Part shown: one piece after another, positions 1-9,400 of the stretch
Layout of the letters: each line of letters opens with the position of its first letter
How positions within the stretch are numbered: position 1 is the first letter of the stretch
DNA from: JANQFV01 sp964468185
Lineage (GTDB): Bacteria; Planctomycetota; Phycisphaerae; UBA1845; Fen-1342
Reading direction: 5' to 3'
Assembly (NCBI GenBank): GCA_964468185.1
Contig: CAYXTR010000015.1
Span: forward strand, 61,837-125,836
Length of the DNA: 64,000 nucleotides
Notes under the pieces: generated by a model
Seen by the model: the letters and a program-made list of their open reading frames with translations, nothing else
What the model was told of the DNA's origin: nothing
The model's database searches: none
Made by a program: the position numbers and the translations under genes

Positions 1-30
1 ATCGATCGGGTGCGCAGCACCCTGGAGTAG
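1..30 (+). CDS. C-terminal end of an upstream gene (partial)
   Basis: The first 30 bases read open in frame and end with a TAG at 28-30 (tail ...RSTLE). The next gene starts 12 bases later on the same strand, which fits an operon. Too little is visible to name the protein. Confidence 0.35.
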   Translation: MDRVRSTLE

Positions 31-42
31 CTCGAAAGCACC

Positions 43-900
43 ATGCGGCAGAAGCTCATCTGGTTTGCGGTCGTCCTCGGCGCGATGTACTTCATCGTCG
101 AATTCTTCGTGGGCGAGAAGACCGCCGCCGGTGAGGCCCTCAAGCTCACCGAGGTCTACGCAACCGCCAGCCATGCCATGGCCATCCTCCTGACCATGGC
201 CCTCGGCCTCGGTGTAATCAACCTCTTCCACGCCCACGGCGCCAACATCATCAAACGCCGCAAAGACTGGATCTTCTCCGTCGTGGTCTTCGTGACCTTC
301 TTCACCGTCATCGGCTTCATGGTCTGGGAATACCGCCTCGAGCAACAGGAAATTACCCTCCGCGAACGCAGTGTGCTCGCCGTCGACAAGTACACCACCG
401 CCGCCGCCATCGACGACCCGGTCGAACGCGACGAGGCCTTTCGCCAACTCACCGACGAGGAACTCGCCCTCGCCACCGACTACTACGCGAGCCAGCAGGC
501 ATACCAGTTCCGCCCGCGCACCTTCTACCTCGAAGCGTTCATCAACCCCCTCGCCCAGACCGTCATGGCCCTGCTCGGCTTCTATATCACCTACGCCGCC
601 TACCGCGCCTTCCGCGTGCGCTCCCTCGAAGCCACCGTCATGATGCTCTCGGCCACCATCATGATCCTCGGCAGCGACCCCATCGGCGGCTGGATCAGCG
701 TCGAGCTCAACTGGCTGCTCGGCCTTGAAGATGCCCCCGTCTGGATGCCCATCTGGGCCGACTTCGACAACCGCGTAATGATGTCCGGCATGCAGCGCGG
801 CCTCCTCATCGGCATCTCCGTGGCCATGATCGCCGCCAGCCTGCGCATGCTCCTCGGCCTCGAAAAAGGCATTATCGAAGTATCCTCTGGCGGAGACTGA
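43..900 (+). CDS. Multi-pass membrane protein of unknown function
   Basis: This 285-residue protein has about six hydrophobic segments (near residues 5-23, 42-62, 78-96, 168-191, 200-216 and 252-272) and a charged loop between about 97 and 165. There is no recognisable catalytic motif, and I cannot place it in a named family. It ends 4 bases before the next gene, a larger membrane protein, so the two are probably co-translated and may form one membrane complex. That is inferred from spacing only. The ATG at 43 follows closely on the stop of the preceding reading frame. Confidence 0.75.
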   Translation: MRQKLIWFAVVLGAMYFIVEFFVGEKTAAGEALKLTEVYATASHAMAILLTMALGLGVINLFHAHGANIIKRRKDWIFSVVVFVTFFTVIGFMVWEYRLEQQEITLRERSVLAVDKYTTAAAIDDPVERDEAFRQLTDEELALATDYYASQQAYQFRPRTFYLEAFINPLAQTVMALLGFYITYAAYRAFRVRSLEATVMMLSATIMILGSDPIGGWISVELNWLLGLEDAPVWMPIWADFDNRVMMSGMQRGLLIGISVAMIAASLRMLLGLEKGIIEVSSGGD

Positions 901-904
901 CCCG

Positions 905-2824
905 TTGTACGAGTTCATCCGCACACTCGCGAACCTCGACCGGCGCATCATCTACCTGGTGATGGTCACCGTGCTCAGCCTGCCATTCTTCTTCGCCTAC
1001 AGCCTCCCCATCTACCCCGAAACCTACACCCAGCAGTTCTACAAGACCATCGAGCAGATCGCCGCCGGTCCCGATCAGAAAAACAAAGTCGTCCTCGTGC
1101 TCCACAACTGGGGCCCCGGCACCTCCGGCGAGAACGAACCCCAGTTCAAGGTCGTCACACGCCATCTGCTCCGCAAGAACCTCAAGATCGTCCTCCTCTG
1201 CTCCATCGTCGACCCCGTCTTCCACGACACCGCCTTGGTCGCCTTCGAAGAGGCCATGGCCGAAGAGCAGGCCCTCGCCCGCACCCGCGGCGAGCCCGTG
1301 CCACAATGGGAATACGGCGTCGACTGGCTCGACTTCGGCTTCCAGAATGCCCAGGTCTTCGCCCCCTTCGCCCGCAAAATCATCATGACACCGCGCGATT
1401 TCTATCAGCGCGACTACCGCTTCAACCGCGATCTCACGGTCGATGACAGCTTCCCCCTCCTGCAACACTTCCAGTCCATCGAAGACGTCTCCGCTGTCGT
1501 CGTCATCTCCGCCGGCGACGAGGCCCGCGATATCGCCGGCCTCGTCAAGAGCGAACGTCCCGAACTGCTCGTTGCACCCGCCACCACCGGCATCGTCGCG
1601 ACCGATCTCTACCCCTACGTGAAGTCACGCCAACTCTTCGGCATGCTCAACTCCGCCCGCGGCGCCACGGAGTACCGCGCACTGCTCGACCCCGACCTCG
1701 CCACCACCGAACCACTCGAAAACGCCCTCAGCGGCGGCAAGACCCTGCTGCTCGCGTTCGTACTACTCGGCAATGTCGCCTTCCTGATCACCCGCCACGC
1801 CCAGCGCACCCGCAAGCTCCCCCCCAGACCACCCGGCACTCGCGACCCGCTTCCGCCACTGCCCAAACACTTCATGTGGGGCCTCTTCCTCGCCTTCGTA
1901 GCCGTATTCTTCGGCACCGCCGCCTACGAATTCTACCGCTTCCAGCACGATCAGAGTCTCCCCCGCGCCCGCATCGCGCGCCCCACCGACGACCCCACCA
2001 AGGAGTACGCTTCCTACGAACGCGTCGATCGCACCGAAGTCGGCGACGAAGCCCTCACCCGTCTCGACGAGCAGGGCATTCCCCCCAACATGCGCCGCCC
2101 CGACCTCGCTGCCGACCGCGCCTTCAAAAACATGATCGAAAACCGCGTCGCCGAGTTCTTCATGGCCTTCTGCACCCTCGGCGTCTTCGCCTTCCTGCTC
2201 GGCGATAACAAATTCTACCGCCTCACCGAGGCCATTATCGTTGGCGGCGCCCTCGCCTACTCTCTCATCGCCGTCCAGCGCATCGTCTTCGAGCAGTGGG
2301 GCGGCTGGATCATCGAAGGCTTCACCGAACCCGGCGACCGCGTCAAGCTGCTCTGGATCCTCCTCGTCATCCCTGGCACCCTGTGGTACTTCACCTACTC
2401 CAGGAAATACCGCTGGCTCAATCAATGGGTCGTCGCCCTCTTCCTCGGCTGGGCACTCGGCCCCGAGTTCAGCAAACAGATCAACCTCATCATCCCCCAG
2501 GTCCTCGACTCCATCCAGCCCATCTGGCCCTGGACGCCCTACACCGTCGAGGCCGGCGGCGAAACCCTCACCTTCGTCGATCCCTGGGCCCGCATCGAGC
2601 ACCTCATCTTCCTCATCGTGCTCGTCCTGTCGCTGATCTACTTCATCTTCGTCTTCCGCCCGAAATCCTCCGTCGGTAACGGCGTACTCACCGCTGGCCG
2701 ACTCGTCATGATGGTCGGCTTCGGCGCCAGCTTCGGCAACACGGTCAACACCCGCCTCTCCTGGCTCGCCCCCCGCATCGGCTTCCTCATCGAAGACTGG
2801 CTCGGCAAAACCTTCGGCGTGTGA
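905..2824 (+). CDS. Large membrane protein of unknown function, partner of the preceding gene
   Basis: 639 residues starting at TTG 905. A GGAG at 892-895, inside the end of the previous gene, gives normal spacing and decides the start. One hydrophobic segment (about residues 17-37) is followed by a soluble alpha/beta-looking domain (about 55-270), then roughly eight more membrane segments from about 278 to the C-terminus. The soluble part contains strands such as VVLVLHNW and VVVISAGD, suggesting a Rossmann-type fold, but no nucleotide-binding signature is evident. The tandem arrangement with a second membrane gene suggests a two-component membrane assembly. Function unknown. Confidence 0.75.
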   Translation: MYEFIRTLANLDRRIIYLVMVTVLSLPFFFAYSLPIYPETYTQQFYKTIEQIAAGPDQKNKVVLVLHNWGPGTSGENEPQFKVVTRHLLRKNLKIVLLCSIVDPVFHDTALVAFEEAMAEEQALARTRGEPVPQWEYGVDWLDFGFQNAQVFAPFARKIIMTPRDFYQRDYRFNRDLTVDDSFPLLQHFQSIEDVSAVVVISAGDEARDIAGLVKSERPELLVAPATTGIVATDLYPYVKSRQLFGMLNSARGATEYRALLDPDLATTEPLENALSGGKTLLLAFVLLGNVAFLITRHAQRTRKLPPRPPGTRDPLPPLPKHFMWGLFLAFVAVFFGTAAYEFYRFQHDQSLPRARIARPTDDPTKEYASYERVDRTEVGDEALTRLDEQGIPPNMRRPDLAADRAFKNMIENRVAEFFMAFCTLGVFAFLLGDNKFYRLTEAIIVGGALAYSLIAVQRIVFEQWGGWIIEGFTEPGDRVKLLWILLVIPGTLWYFTYSRKYRWLNQWVVALFLGWALGPEFSKQINLIIPQVLDSIQPIWPWTPYTVEAGGETLTFVDPWARIEHLIFLIVLVLSLIYFIFVFRPKSSVGNGVLTAGRLVMMVGFGASFGNTVNTRLSWLAPRIGFLIEDWLGKTFGV

Positions 2825-2861
2825 CCACCATATCGGATCTGCATCCCCCTTTGCTGCGTTG

Positions 2862-3233
2862 TTACCTTCCTGACTCGTTACTCTTCTTCCGCCGAAGCCG
2901 GGCAATCCGCCGCGCCCGCCGCCGCACTTCTGCCCGTCGCCGCCGCTCCGCCTCCAGCCGATCATGCCGCTCGCTCTCGAGTTGCTCGATCCGCCGCTCC
3001 AGCAGCTCGATGTTGTTGATGCTGTGCATGAACGCTGCCAATTCGCCCATATTGAACGGCACGAGCGGATTCAGCAGCGGCTTGAACGCCAGCGCAGCCT
3101 GCGCTCCCACCCCCGAAATCGGCTTATGCGCCTCCAACAAAAAGACCGCCGCCGTCCCCAGCCCCCGGTCCACGAGCTTGTGCGCCCACGTTTCAATCAA
3201 CTCGTCGCGACGCTTGTCGTCCAGCTCAAACAC
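2862..3233 (-). CDS. Small conserved-looking protein with basic coiled-coil tail
   Basis: 123 residues from a GTG start. The first 75 residues look globular (begins FELDDKRRDELIETWAHKLVDRG). The rest is a charged helix ending in an Arg/Lys-rich stretch (about 85-120), which could be a coiled coil and a nucleic-acid or membrane-surface contact. It starts 11 bases after the stop of the upstream cytidylate-kinase-like gene on the same strand, so they are likely co-transcribed. I do not recognise a family. Confidence 0.65.
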   Translation of the reverse strand: MFELDDKRRDELIETWAHKLVDRGLGTAAVFLLEAHKPISGVGAQAALAFKPLLNPLVPFNMGELAAFMHSINNIELLERRIEQLESERHDRLEAERRRRAEVRRRARRIARLRRKKSNESGR

Positions 3234-3244
3234 AGTCGCTTCAG

Positions 3245-3958
3245 CTAAGTGCCCAATCCCCGCTGCCGCATCACCGCCAGTATCAACTCCACACCCTGCG
3301 CCGGCGTAAAGCGATCCAGGTTCAGGCAGATGTCATAACGCGTCGGATCGTTAGTGTTCTTGTTGAAGTGATTTCGGATGAACTCGCCCCGCTCCCGATC
3401 AATACGCTCCACCTCCGCCCGGGCCAAGGCCTCCGACATGTCATGCCGCTTTGCATATTCCGCCGCCCGCCGCTCAACGGTGCCGCTGATCCGCACCCGC
3501 AGCCCGTTGTCATGCGTCAAAATCAAATCCGCCCCCCGCCCGAGAAACACCGCCGGACCCTGCCGATTCAACGCCAGAATCGCTTCATTCAGCCGGTAGA
3601 AATAGTCATCCTTCCGCAGTTCCCCGCGCAGCAGCCACCGCAACGCATTGTCCAGCCAGGTCTCATCACGCTCATCCATCGACTCATACAATCGCTGCCG
3701 CAACGCATCATCCCCGGCCATCGCCTGCAAAATCTCCTTGTCAAACACCGGCCAGTTCAGCTTCTCGCCCAGCAGCTTCGCCACTTGTGACCCGCCCGAG
3801 CCAACCATCCGCGAAATCGCCACAAACTGCTCGCCCGCGGGCCGCTCTTCGTCCGGCAGCTCCGCTACCCGCTGCGCCCGGGCCAACTCCCAGTTGCGCA
3901 TCTGCTTTTCAACAATCTTCGCGATGTCCGACTTGTTCCCTGGCGTCCTGGCCGGCAT
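3245..3958 (-). CDS. Cytidylate kinase-like family protein
   Basis: 237 residues. The central region has the P-loop-like SRMVGSGGSQVAKLLGEKL (from about residue 49) followed by PVFDKEIL, a pattern of the cytidylate-kinase-like family (distinct from the canonical Cmk). Later motifs are FLGRGADLIL and RVRISGTVERRAAEYAKR, resembling the substrate/lid region. The N-terminal 45 residues form a charged helical extension. It probably phosphorylates a nucleotide or small substrate with ATP; the substrate is not shown by sequence. It leads a two-gene unit with the small coiled-coil protein downstream. Confidence 0.8.
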   Translation of the reverse strand: MPARTPGNKSDIAKIVEKQMRNWELARAQRVAELPDEERPAGEQFVAISRMVGSGGSQVAKLLGEKLNWPVFDKEILQAMAGDDALRQRLYESMDERDETWLDNALRWLLRGELRKDDYFYRLNEAILALNRQGPAVFLGRGADLILTHDNGLRVRISGTVERRAAEYAKRHDMSEALARAEVERIDRERGEFIRNHFNKNTNDPTRYDICLNLDRFTPAQGVELILAVMRQRGLGT

Positions 3959-4030
3959 AGTGCACCTCCCACCCCATTATACGGCCCCAACCCCGCCCCC
4001 AGCCAGCGCATCAACCCGGTTTCCCCACGC

Positions 4031-5119
4031 CTATCCATACCGACACGCCCGCGCCGCCTCCGCATAATGCCGGAGATGCTCCTCCGACGTCTCAAAGAAA
4101 TGGTCGGATGGCGACATGATGTACCCTCCGCCACGCCCCAGAACTGCAAACAGCCGCTCGACCTCGGCGAAGATCTCCTCACGCGACCCCACGTCCAACA
4201 CGCCATGCTGATTCACGCCCCCAATCAGGCACACTCGCTCGCCAATCCGCGCCTTGATCTCCGCCGGCCGGGCATCGCCACCCATCCCCGCCGGCGTCAA
4301 CGTCTCACTCGCATCGCACCCGTTCTCGACGATCATCTCCAGCAGCGGCATCATCCCCCCACACGTGTGATAAACCACCCGATGCCCCAACGCGTGCAGC
4401 GCATCATGTTGCTCCCGATCATAGGGTAAGCAAAACTCCCGGTGCAGCTTCGGCGATATACACGTACTCGACCCCGCCCCGCCACCCGTCTCGATCAGGT
4501 CGTAGGCCGCCCCAGCCAGCGACTCCTCGATAAACCGCAGCTTCTTCTTCTGTAACACGCCCAGAAAGTGATGCACCCAGCCCGGATCACGCCGCGTCGC
4601 CAGAATCAACGGCTGCAACCCGTACAGCTCGCACGCATCCTGCCAGCACCCACCCTGAATCCCCCACACAAACCCCCGCACAATCCCCGCATCACCGACC
4701 CGCTCTCGCTCACGCGCGACCGCCGCCCCGTCCAGCCGCGGTACCGGCATGTACCTGTCAATCAGCTCGACGTCTTCCGCACGTTTCACCAACTGCTCAA
4801 CAAGCCAGGCCGTCTGCGCCCGAAACTCCCACACATCACCAAGTGTCCCGCCCGGCGTGTGATACACCCGTCGGCGCACGCCGTACCCCGCTTCACTTGT
4901 CCCCTCCTCCACCTCAACGCGCCATTCCGCCGTTTCCGCCTCGACCAGCGGACAGTAGGCAATCGCGGCATCCAATCCGAAATGCTGAAACGCCGCCAAC
5001 GCATCCATACCCCCCAGGTACTTCTCCAGATGATACGGCTGCCATTGATGCACACTCGCCGGCAACCGGTCCGGCTCCTCCCGGTTCAGCGCCAACAACA
5101 GCCGTTCCCGCGATGTCAT
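4031..5119 (-). CDS. Uroporphyrinogen decarboxylase (UroD/MtaA)-family protein
   Basis: 362 residues from the ATG at 5119; a GTG 9 bases further up is an alternative. The opening TSRERLLLALNREEPDRLP is typical of the UroD-like/corrinoid methyltransferase family, as is the later YHTCGGMMPLLEMIVENG, whose His and Cys resemble the zinc ligands of MtaA-type methyltransferases. No heme genes are nearby, so methyl transfer or another UroD-fold reaction is more likely than heme synthesis. The gene stands alone, with no corrinoid protein beside it. The family is clear; the substrate is not. Confidence 0.85.
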   Translation of the reverse strand: MTSRERLLLALNREEPDRLPASVHQWQPYHLEKYLGGMDALAAFQHFGLDAAIAYCPLVEAETAEWRVEVEEGTSEAGYGVRRRVYHTPGGTLGDVWEFRAQTAWLVEQLVKRAEDVELIDRYMPVPRLDGAAVARERERVGDAGIVRGFVWGIQGGCWQDACELYGLQPLILATRRDPGWVHHFLGVLQKKKLRFIEESLAGAAYDLIETGGGAGSSTCISPKLHREFCLPYDREQHDALHALGHRVVYHTCGGMMPLLEMIVENGCDASETLTPAGMGGDARPAEIKARIGERVCLIGGVNQHGVLDVGSREEIFAEVERLFAVLGRGGGYIMSPSDHFFETSEEHLRHYAEAARACRYG

Positions 5120-5318
5120 GGCTGCCACCGATCAGCAGATCCCGCCCCCGTGCGACACACAGTAGCAATCAACCTGCAGAAGGGGCGAACGCCGAGAAGC
5201 CCGACATCCGCCCATCAGAGTCTCGCACATCTCGCAACAACCAAAGGCACGTCCCAGACCACCGCGGGGCAGCGATCACACCCTTGATACGTTGTTACTT
5301 GGTTATCTTGTCACTCCG

Positions 5319-6308
5319 CTACACGTAACTATTCAGCGTCTTCATATAGTTCGCCCGCTCGAACGCCGCAGGGTCGGCCACCGACTTCTGACTCATGCTG
5401 CCCTTCATCTGCTCGATCGACTCATACTCATGCTCATGCATCCACGCCTTCACACCACTCAGCAGCACGAACACCTCGTTCGGCCCCTTCCGTAGCAGCA
5501 CAGAGCAGACTTGTGCCACGTCCGCACCCGCCATCATCATTTTCAGAACATCCTCGGGCGTCGAAATACCCGAGTTACCCGCCAGGCTCGCCCCAATCCG
5601 GCCATGCAGGATCGCAATCCACCGCAAAGGCAAACGAATCTCGTACGACGTGCTCAGCTCCAGGTCCGGCACAACCTCCAACTCGTTCAGATCGAGGTTG
5701 GGCTGATAGAAGCGGTTGAACAGCACGAGCGCGTCGGCGCCCGCCTCATCCAGCCGCTTCGCCGTCCCGCCCATCGCACTGAAATACGGACTCAGCTTCA
5801 TCGCCACCGGAATCTTGACCTTGCGCTTGACCGCTTTCAGCAGGTCGATGTAACGCTGCTCCACCTCGTCACCGGTCAGACCCAACTCCGTTGCGACGTA
5901 ATAGACGTTGAGTTCGAGCCCGTCGGCCCCAGCCTGCTCCATCTGCTGCGCCATGTCCGTCCAGCCGCCGGTTGTTGTGCCGTTGAGGCTGGCGAGCACC
6001 GGGATCCCCAGCGACGCCTTCGCCTTGCGCAGGTGATTGAGATACTCCTCCGGACCCAGGCGATACTCCGTCGCCTCCGGGAAGTAACTCAAAGATTCGG
6101 CAAAGCTCTCCGTGCCCTGCTCCGTAAGGTGATGCAACTCCTGCTGCTCGTGCGCAATCTGCTCCTCGAACAGCGAGTGCAGCACCGCCGCCGCCGCCCC
6201 GGCATCCTCGAGCTGCTTCAATGTGTCCAGCTTGGCCGTCAGCGGGCTGGCGGCTGGCACCAGCGGGTTGGCAAGCTTCAGTCCCATGTATGTGGTCGAA
6301 AGGTCCAT
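5319..6308 (-). CDS. Dihydroorotate dehydrogenase-like protein
   Basis: 329 residues with a TIM-barrel flavin-oxidoreductase pattern. It begins DLSTTYMGLKLANPLVPAASP and carries IPVLASLNG, GADGLELNVYY, IPVAMKLSPYF, GADALVLFNRF and a phosphate-binding end with GNSGISTPEDVLKMMMAGAD. Proteins of this subgroup often lie beside pyruvate:ferredoxin oxidoreductase, as here (nifJ ends 117 bases upstream on the same strand). No pyr gene is present, so a role in pyrimidine synthesis is not supported by context. A GC-rich hairpin lies between the two genes. Confidence 0.88.
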   Translation of the reverse strand: MDLSTTYMGLKLANPLVPAASPLTAKLDTLKQLEDAGAAAAVLHSLFEEQIAHEQQELHHLTEQGTESFAESLSYFPEATEYRLGPEEYLNHLRKAKASLGIPVLASLNGTTTGGWTDMAQQMEQAGADGLELNVYYVATELGLTGDEVEQRYIDLLKAVKRKVKIPVAMKLSPYFSAMGGTAKRLDEAGADALVLFNRFYQPNLDLNELEVVPDLELSTSYEIRLPLRWIAILHGRIGASLAGNSGISTPEDVLKMMMAGADVAQVCSVLLRKGPNEVFVLLSGVKAWMHEHEYESIEQMKGSMSQKSVADPAAFERANYMKTLNSYV

Positions 6309-6382
6309 CGTGCGTTCCCTTCTGCTTTCTGATGACCGGCCAAAGACGCTGGGCCGGCTGAGCCGACGAACGAATCAGGTCA

Positions 6383-6412
6383 CGGTGCGGCGAGCGCTCC
6401 GCCGCCGCACCG
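6383..6412 (-). terminator. GC-rich hairpin between nifJ and the DHOD-like gene
   Basis: Arms of 10 bases (CGGTGCGGCG at 6383-6392 and its complement at 6403-6412) enclose a 10-base loop. It begins directly after the nifJ stop. There is no T-run behind it, so it may slow or process the transcript rather than end it. Confidence 0.35.
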
Positions 6413-6425
6413 GTTACCGCATTTC

Positions 6426-9400
6426 CTACTCTCCGTTGCCGTTGCCGCCCGCGCCGATAACCTGCATCGCCGCAAGCTGTTCATACAGGTTCCAGCGCCG
6501 CGCCACATCAAGTTTGCCCAGCTCCAGCAGGTGCTTGGCCTGCTCCGGCTTGCTCTTGGTCAACATCTTGAAACGCGTCTGCTGGTACGCATAGTCCTCA
6601 TACGGAATGCTCGGCTTCTTCGAGTCGAGCTGCAACGGATTCTTGCCCTGCTGCGCCAGATCCGGGTTGTAGCGGAACAGCGGGAAATGCCCGCTCGCCA
6701 CAGCCCGCTTCTGCGTGTCCAGACCGAGCCGCATGTTGATGCCGTGGGCGATGCAGTGGCTGTAGGCGAGGATCAGCGACGGTCCATCATACGCCTCGGC
6801 CTCCATGAACGCCTTGACCGTCTGCGTATCGTTGGCACCCATCGCACACGTCGCGACGTAAATGTGCCCATACGTCATCGCCATCAACGCCATGTCCTTC
6901 TTGCCCAGCGGCTTGCCCGCGGCGGCAAACTTGGCGACCGCCCCGCGCGGCGTCGACTTCGAGCACTGCCCGCCCGTGTTCGAGTACACCTCGGTGTCCA
7001 GCACCAACACGTTGACATTCCGGCCACTGGCCAGCACGTGATCGAGCCCGCCATAACCGATGTCATACGCCCAGCCGTCACCACCGAGAATCCACACACT
7101 CTTCTTCACCAGCATGTCGGCGATCTCACGCAGCGTCCGGCCTTCCGCCGTGTCATCCTTGGCCAGCTTCTGCTTCAACGCCGCAACCCGCTGCCGTTGC
7201 GCACTGATCTCCTCTTCGGTGTGCTGGGCATGCAGGTTGTTGAGAATGCCGTCAGCCAGATCGGCTCCGACCTTCTCCCGCTGTGCCTCCAGCAGTTCCG
7301 CCGCATACTCCTGATGCTTGTCAATCGTCAGCCGATACCCGAAGCCGAACTCGGCATTGTCCTCGAACAGCGAGTTACACCACGCCGGCCCACGGCCATC
7401 ACGATTCACAACCCACGGTGCCGTCGGCAGATTGCCACCATAAATCGACGAGCAACCCGTCGCGTTCGAAATCACCGCCCGATCACCGAAGAGCTGGGAT
7501 AGCAGCTTCACGTAAGGCGTCTCGCCACAGCCGGCACACGCACCCGAATACTCGAACAGCGGCTGGAGAAACTGCGAGCCCTTCACCGTGTTGATCCGCA
7601 CCTTGCTGCGATCCGCCTCCGGCAGATCCAAAAAGAACTTGTAGTTCGCACGCTCCGTGTCACGCAGTGGCGGCTGGAACTCCATGTTGATCGCCTTCAG
7701 CCGCGTCTCGCTCTTGTTCTTTGCCGGACAGACTTCCACGCACACACCACAGCCCGTGCAGTCTTCCGGCGCCACCTGCACCGTCACTGCTGCCTCCGGG
7801 AACTCCTTCCCGATGTACTTCTTGTGCTTGAACGTCTCGGGCGCGTTCTTCAGCAGCGCCGGGTCATAGACCTTCATGCGAATCGACGCGTGCGGACAGA
7901 CCAGGGCACACTTGCCGCACTGAATGCACGTGTCCGGATCCCACACGGGAATCTCCAACGCAATATTGCGCTTCTCCCACTGCGTCGTGTCCGTCGGGAA
8001 CGTGCCGTCGTCCGGCAACTTGCTCGTGGGCAAATCATCACCCTTGAAGACGATCATCGGCCCCAGTACCTCGCGGACAAACTCCGGCGCCTCTTCCGGC
8101 ACCGCCGGCCGCATGTGCAGCTCGCTGGTCGCCTGACTCGGCACAGGGATTTCATACATGTTGTCAAGCGCCCGATCGACCGCCGCCCAGTTCTTCTTGA
8201 CGATTTCCTCCCCCTTGCGGCCATACTCCTTCTTGATCGAACCCTTGATCTTCTCGATCGCCTCGTCCTTCGGCAACACGCCCGAGATCGCAAAGAAACA
8301 CGTCTGCATGATCGTGTTCACACGCTGACCCATGCCGGCTTCCTTGGCCACGCGATACGCGTCAATCGCATAGACCTTCAGCTTCTTCTCGATGATCTGC
8401 TGCTGTACCTCCCGCGGCATCCGATCCCACGTCTCATCCTGCGGGAACGGGCTGTTGACCAGAAACGTCGCCCCCTCGATGGCTGTGCTGAACAGATCAT
8501 ACTTCTCGAGAAACGCCCAGTTGTGGCACGCGACGAAGTTCGCCTTGTTGATCAGGTAGGTCGAGCGAATCGGCTTCGGACCAAACCGCAGATGCGAGAC
8601 GGTCATCGAGCCGGCCTTCTTCGAGTCATACACAAAGTAACCCTGGGCCCAGTTCTCCGTTTCCTCGCCGATGATCTTGATCGAGTTCTTGTTGGCTCCA
8701 ACCGTGCCGTCTGCACCCAGCCCATAGAACATCGCCCGCACAACCTTCGCATCTTCCGTGCTGAAGCTCGGGTCGTAGTCCAGGCTCGTGCCCGTCACAT
8801 CCTCCTTGATGCCCACCGTGAAGTGGTTCTTCGGCTGCTCGCTGAGCAGGTTGTCGAACACCGCCTTCACCATCGCCGGCGAAAACTCCTTGCTCGACAG
8901 GCCATACCGCCCCCCCAGAATCCGTTTGATCGTCGGGGGCCGGACACCCGCCGCACAAGCCTCACCCACTGCCGTGACGACGTCCTTGTACATCGGCTCA
9001 CCTTCGGCACCCGGCTCCTTCGTCCGGTCCAGCACGGCGATCGACTGCACACTGTCGGGGAGCGCCTGGAACAGCGCCGCCGCGTCAAACGGGCGATACA
9101 GCCGCACCTTGATCATGCCGACCTTCTCGCCCTGACCGTTGAGATACTCAACCGTTTCATGCACGGCTTCCGCACCCGAACCCATCACGATGATGACCCG
9201 CTCCGCATCCGGCGCCCCCACGTAGTCGAACAGGTTGTAGCGCCGCCCAACGACCTGCGCGAACCGATCCATCACGCTCTGCACAATCTGTGGACACTTC
9301 GCATAGTACGGATTGACCGTCTCACGCGCCTGGAAGAACACGTCCGGATTCTGCGCCGTCCCACGCAGCCGCGGACGATCCGGCGTCAGACCACGCTCGC

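Noticed and set aside
1763..2965. 400-codon open frame on the minus strand opposite the membrane gene
   Set aside because: Composition is Gly/Glu/Asp-rich with no motif; it is the antisense of a clear membrane protein in C-rich DNA.
4031..5119. hemE (heme biosynthetic uroporphyrinogen decarboxylase)
   Set aside because: The Cys/His pattern and lack of heme genes fit the methyltransferase-like branch better, so no hemE symbol was given.
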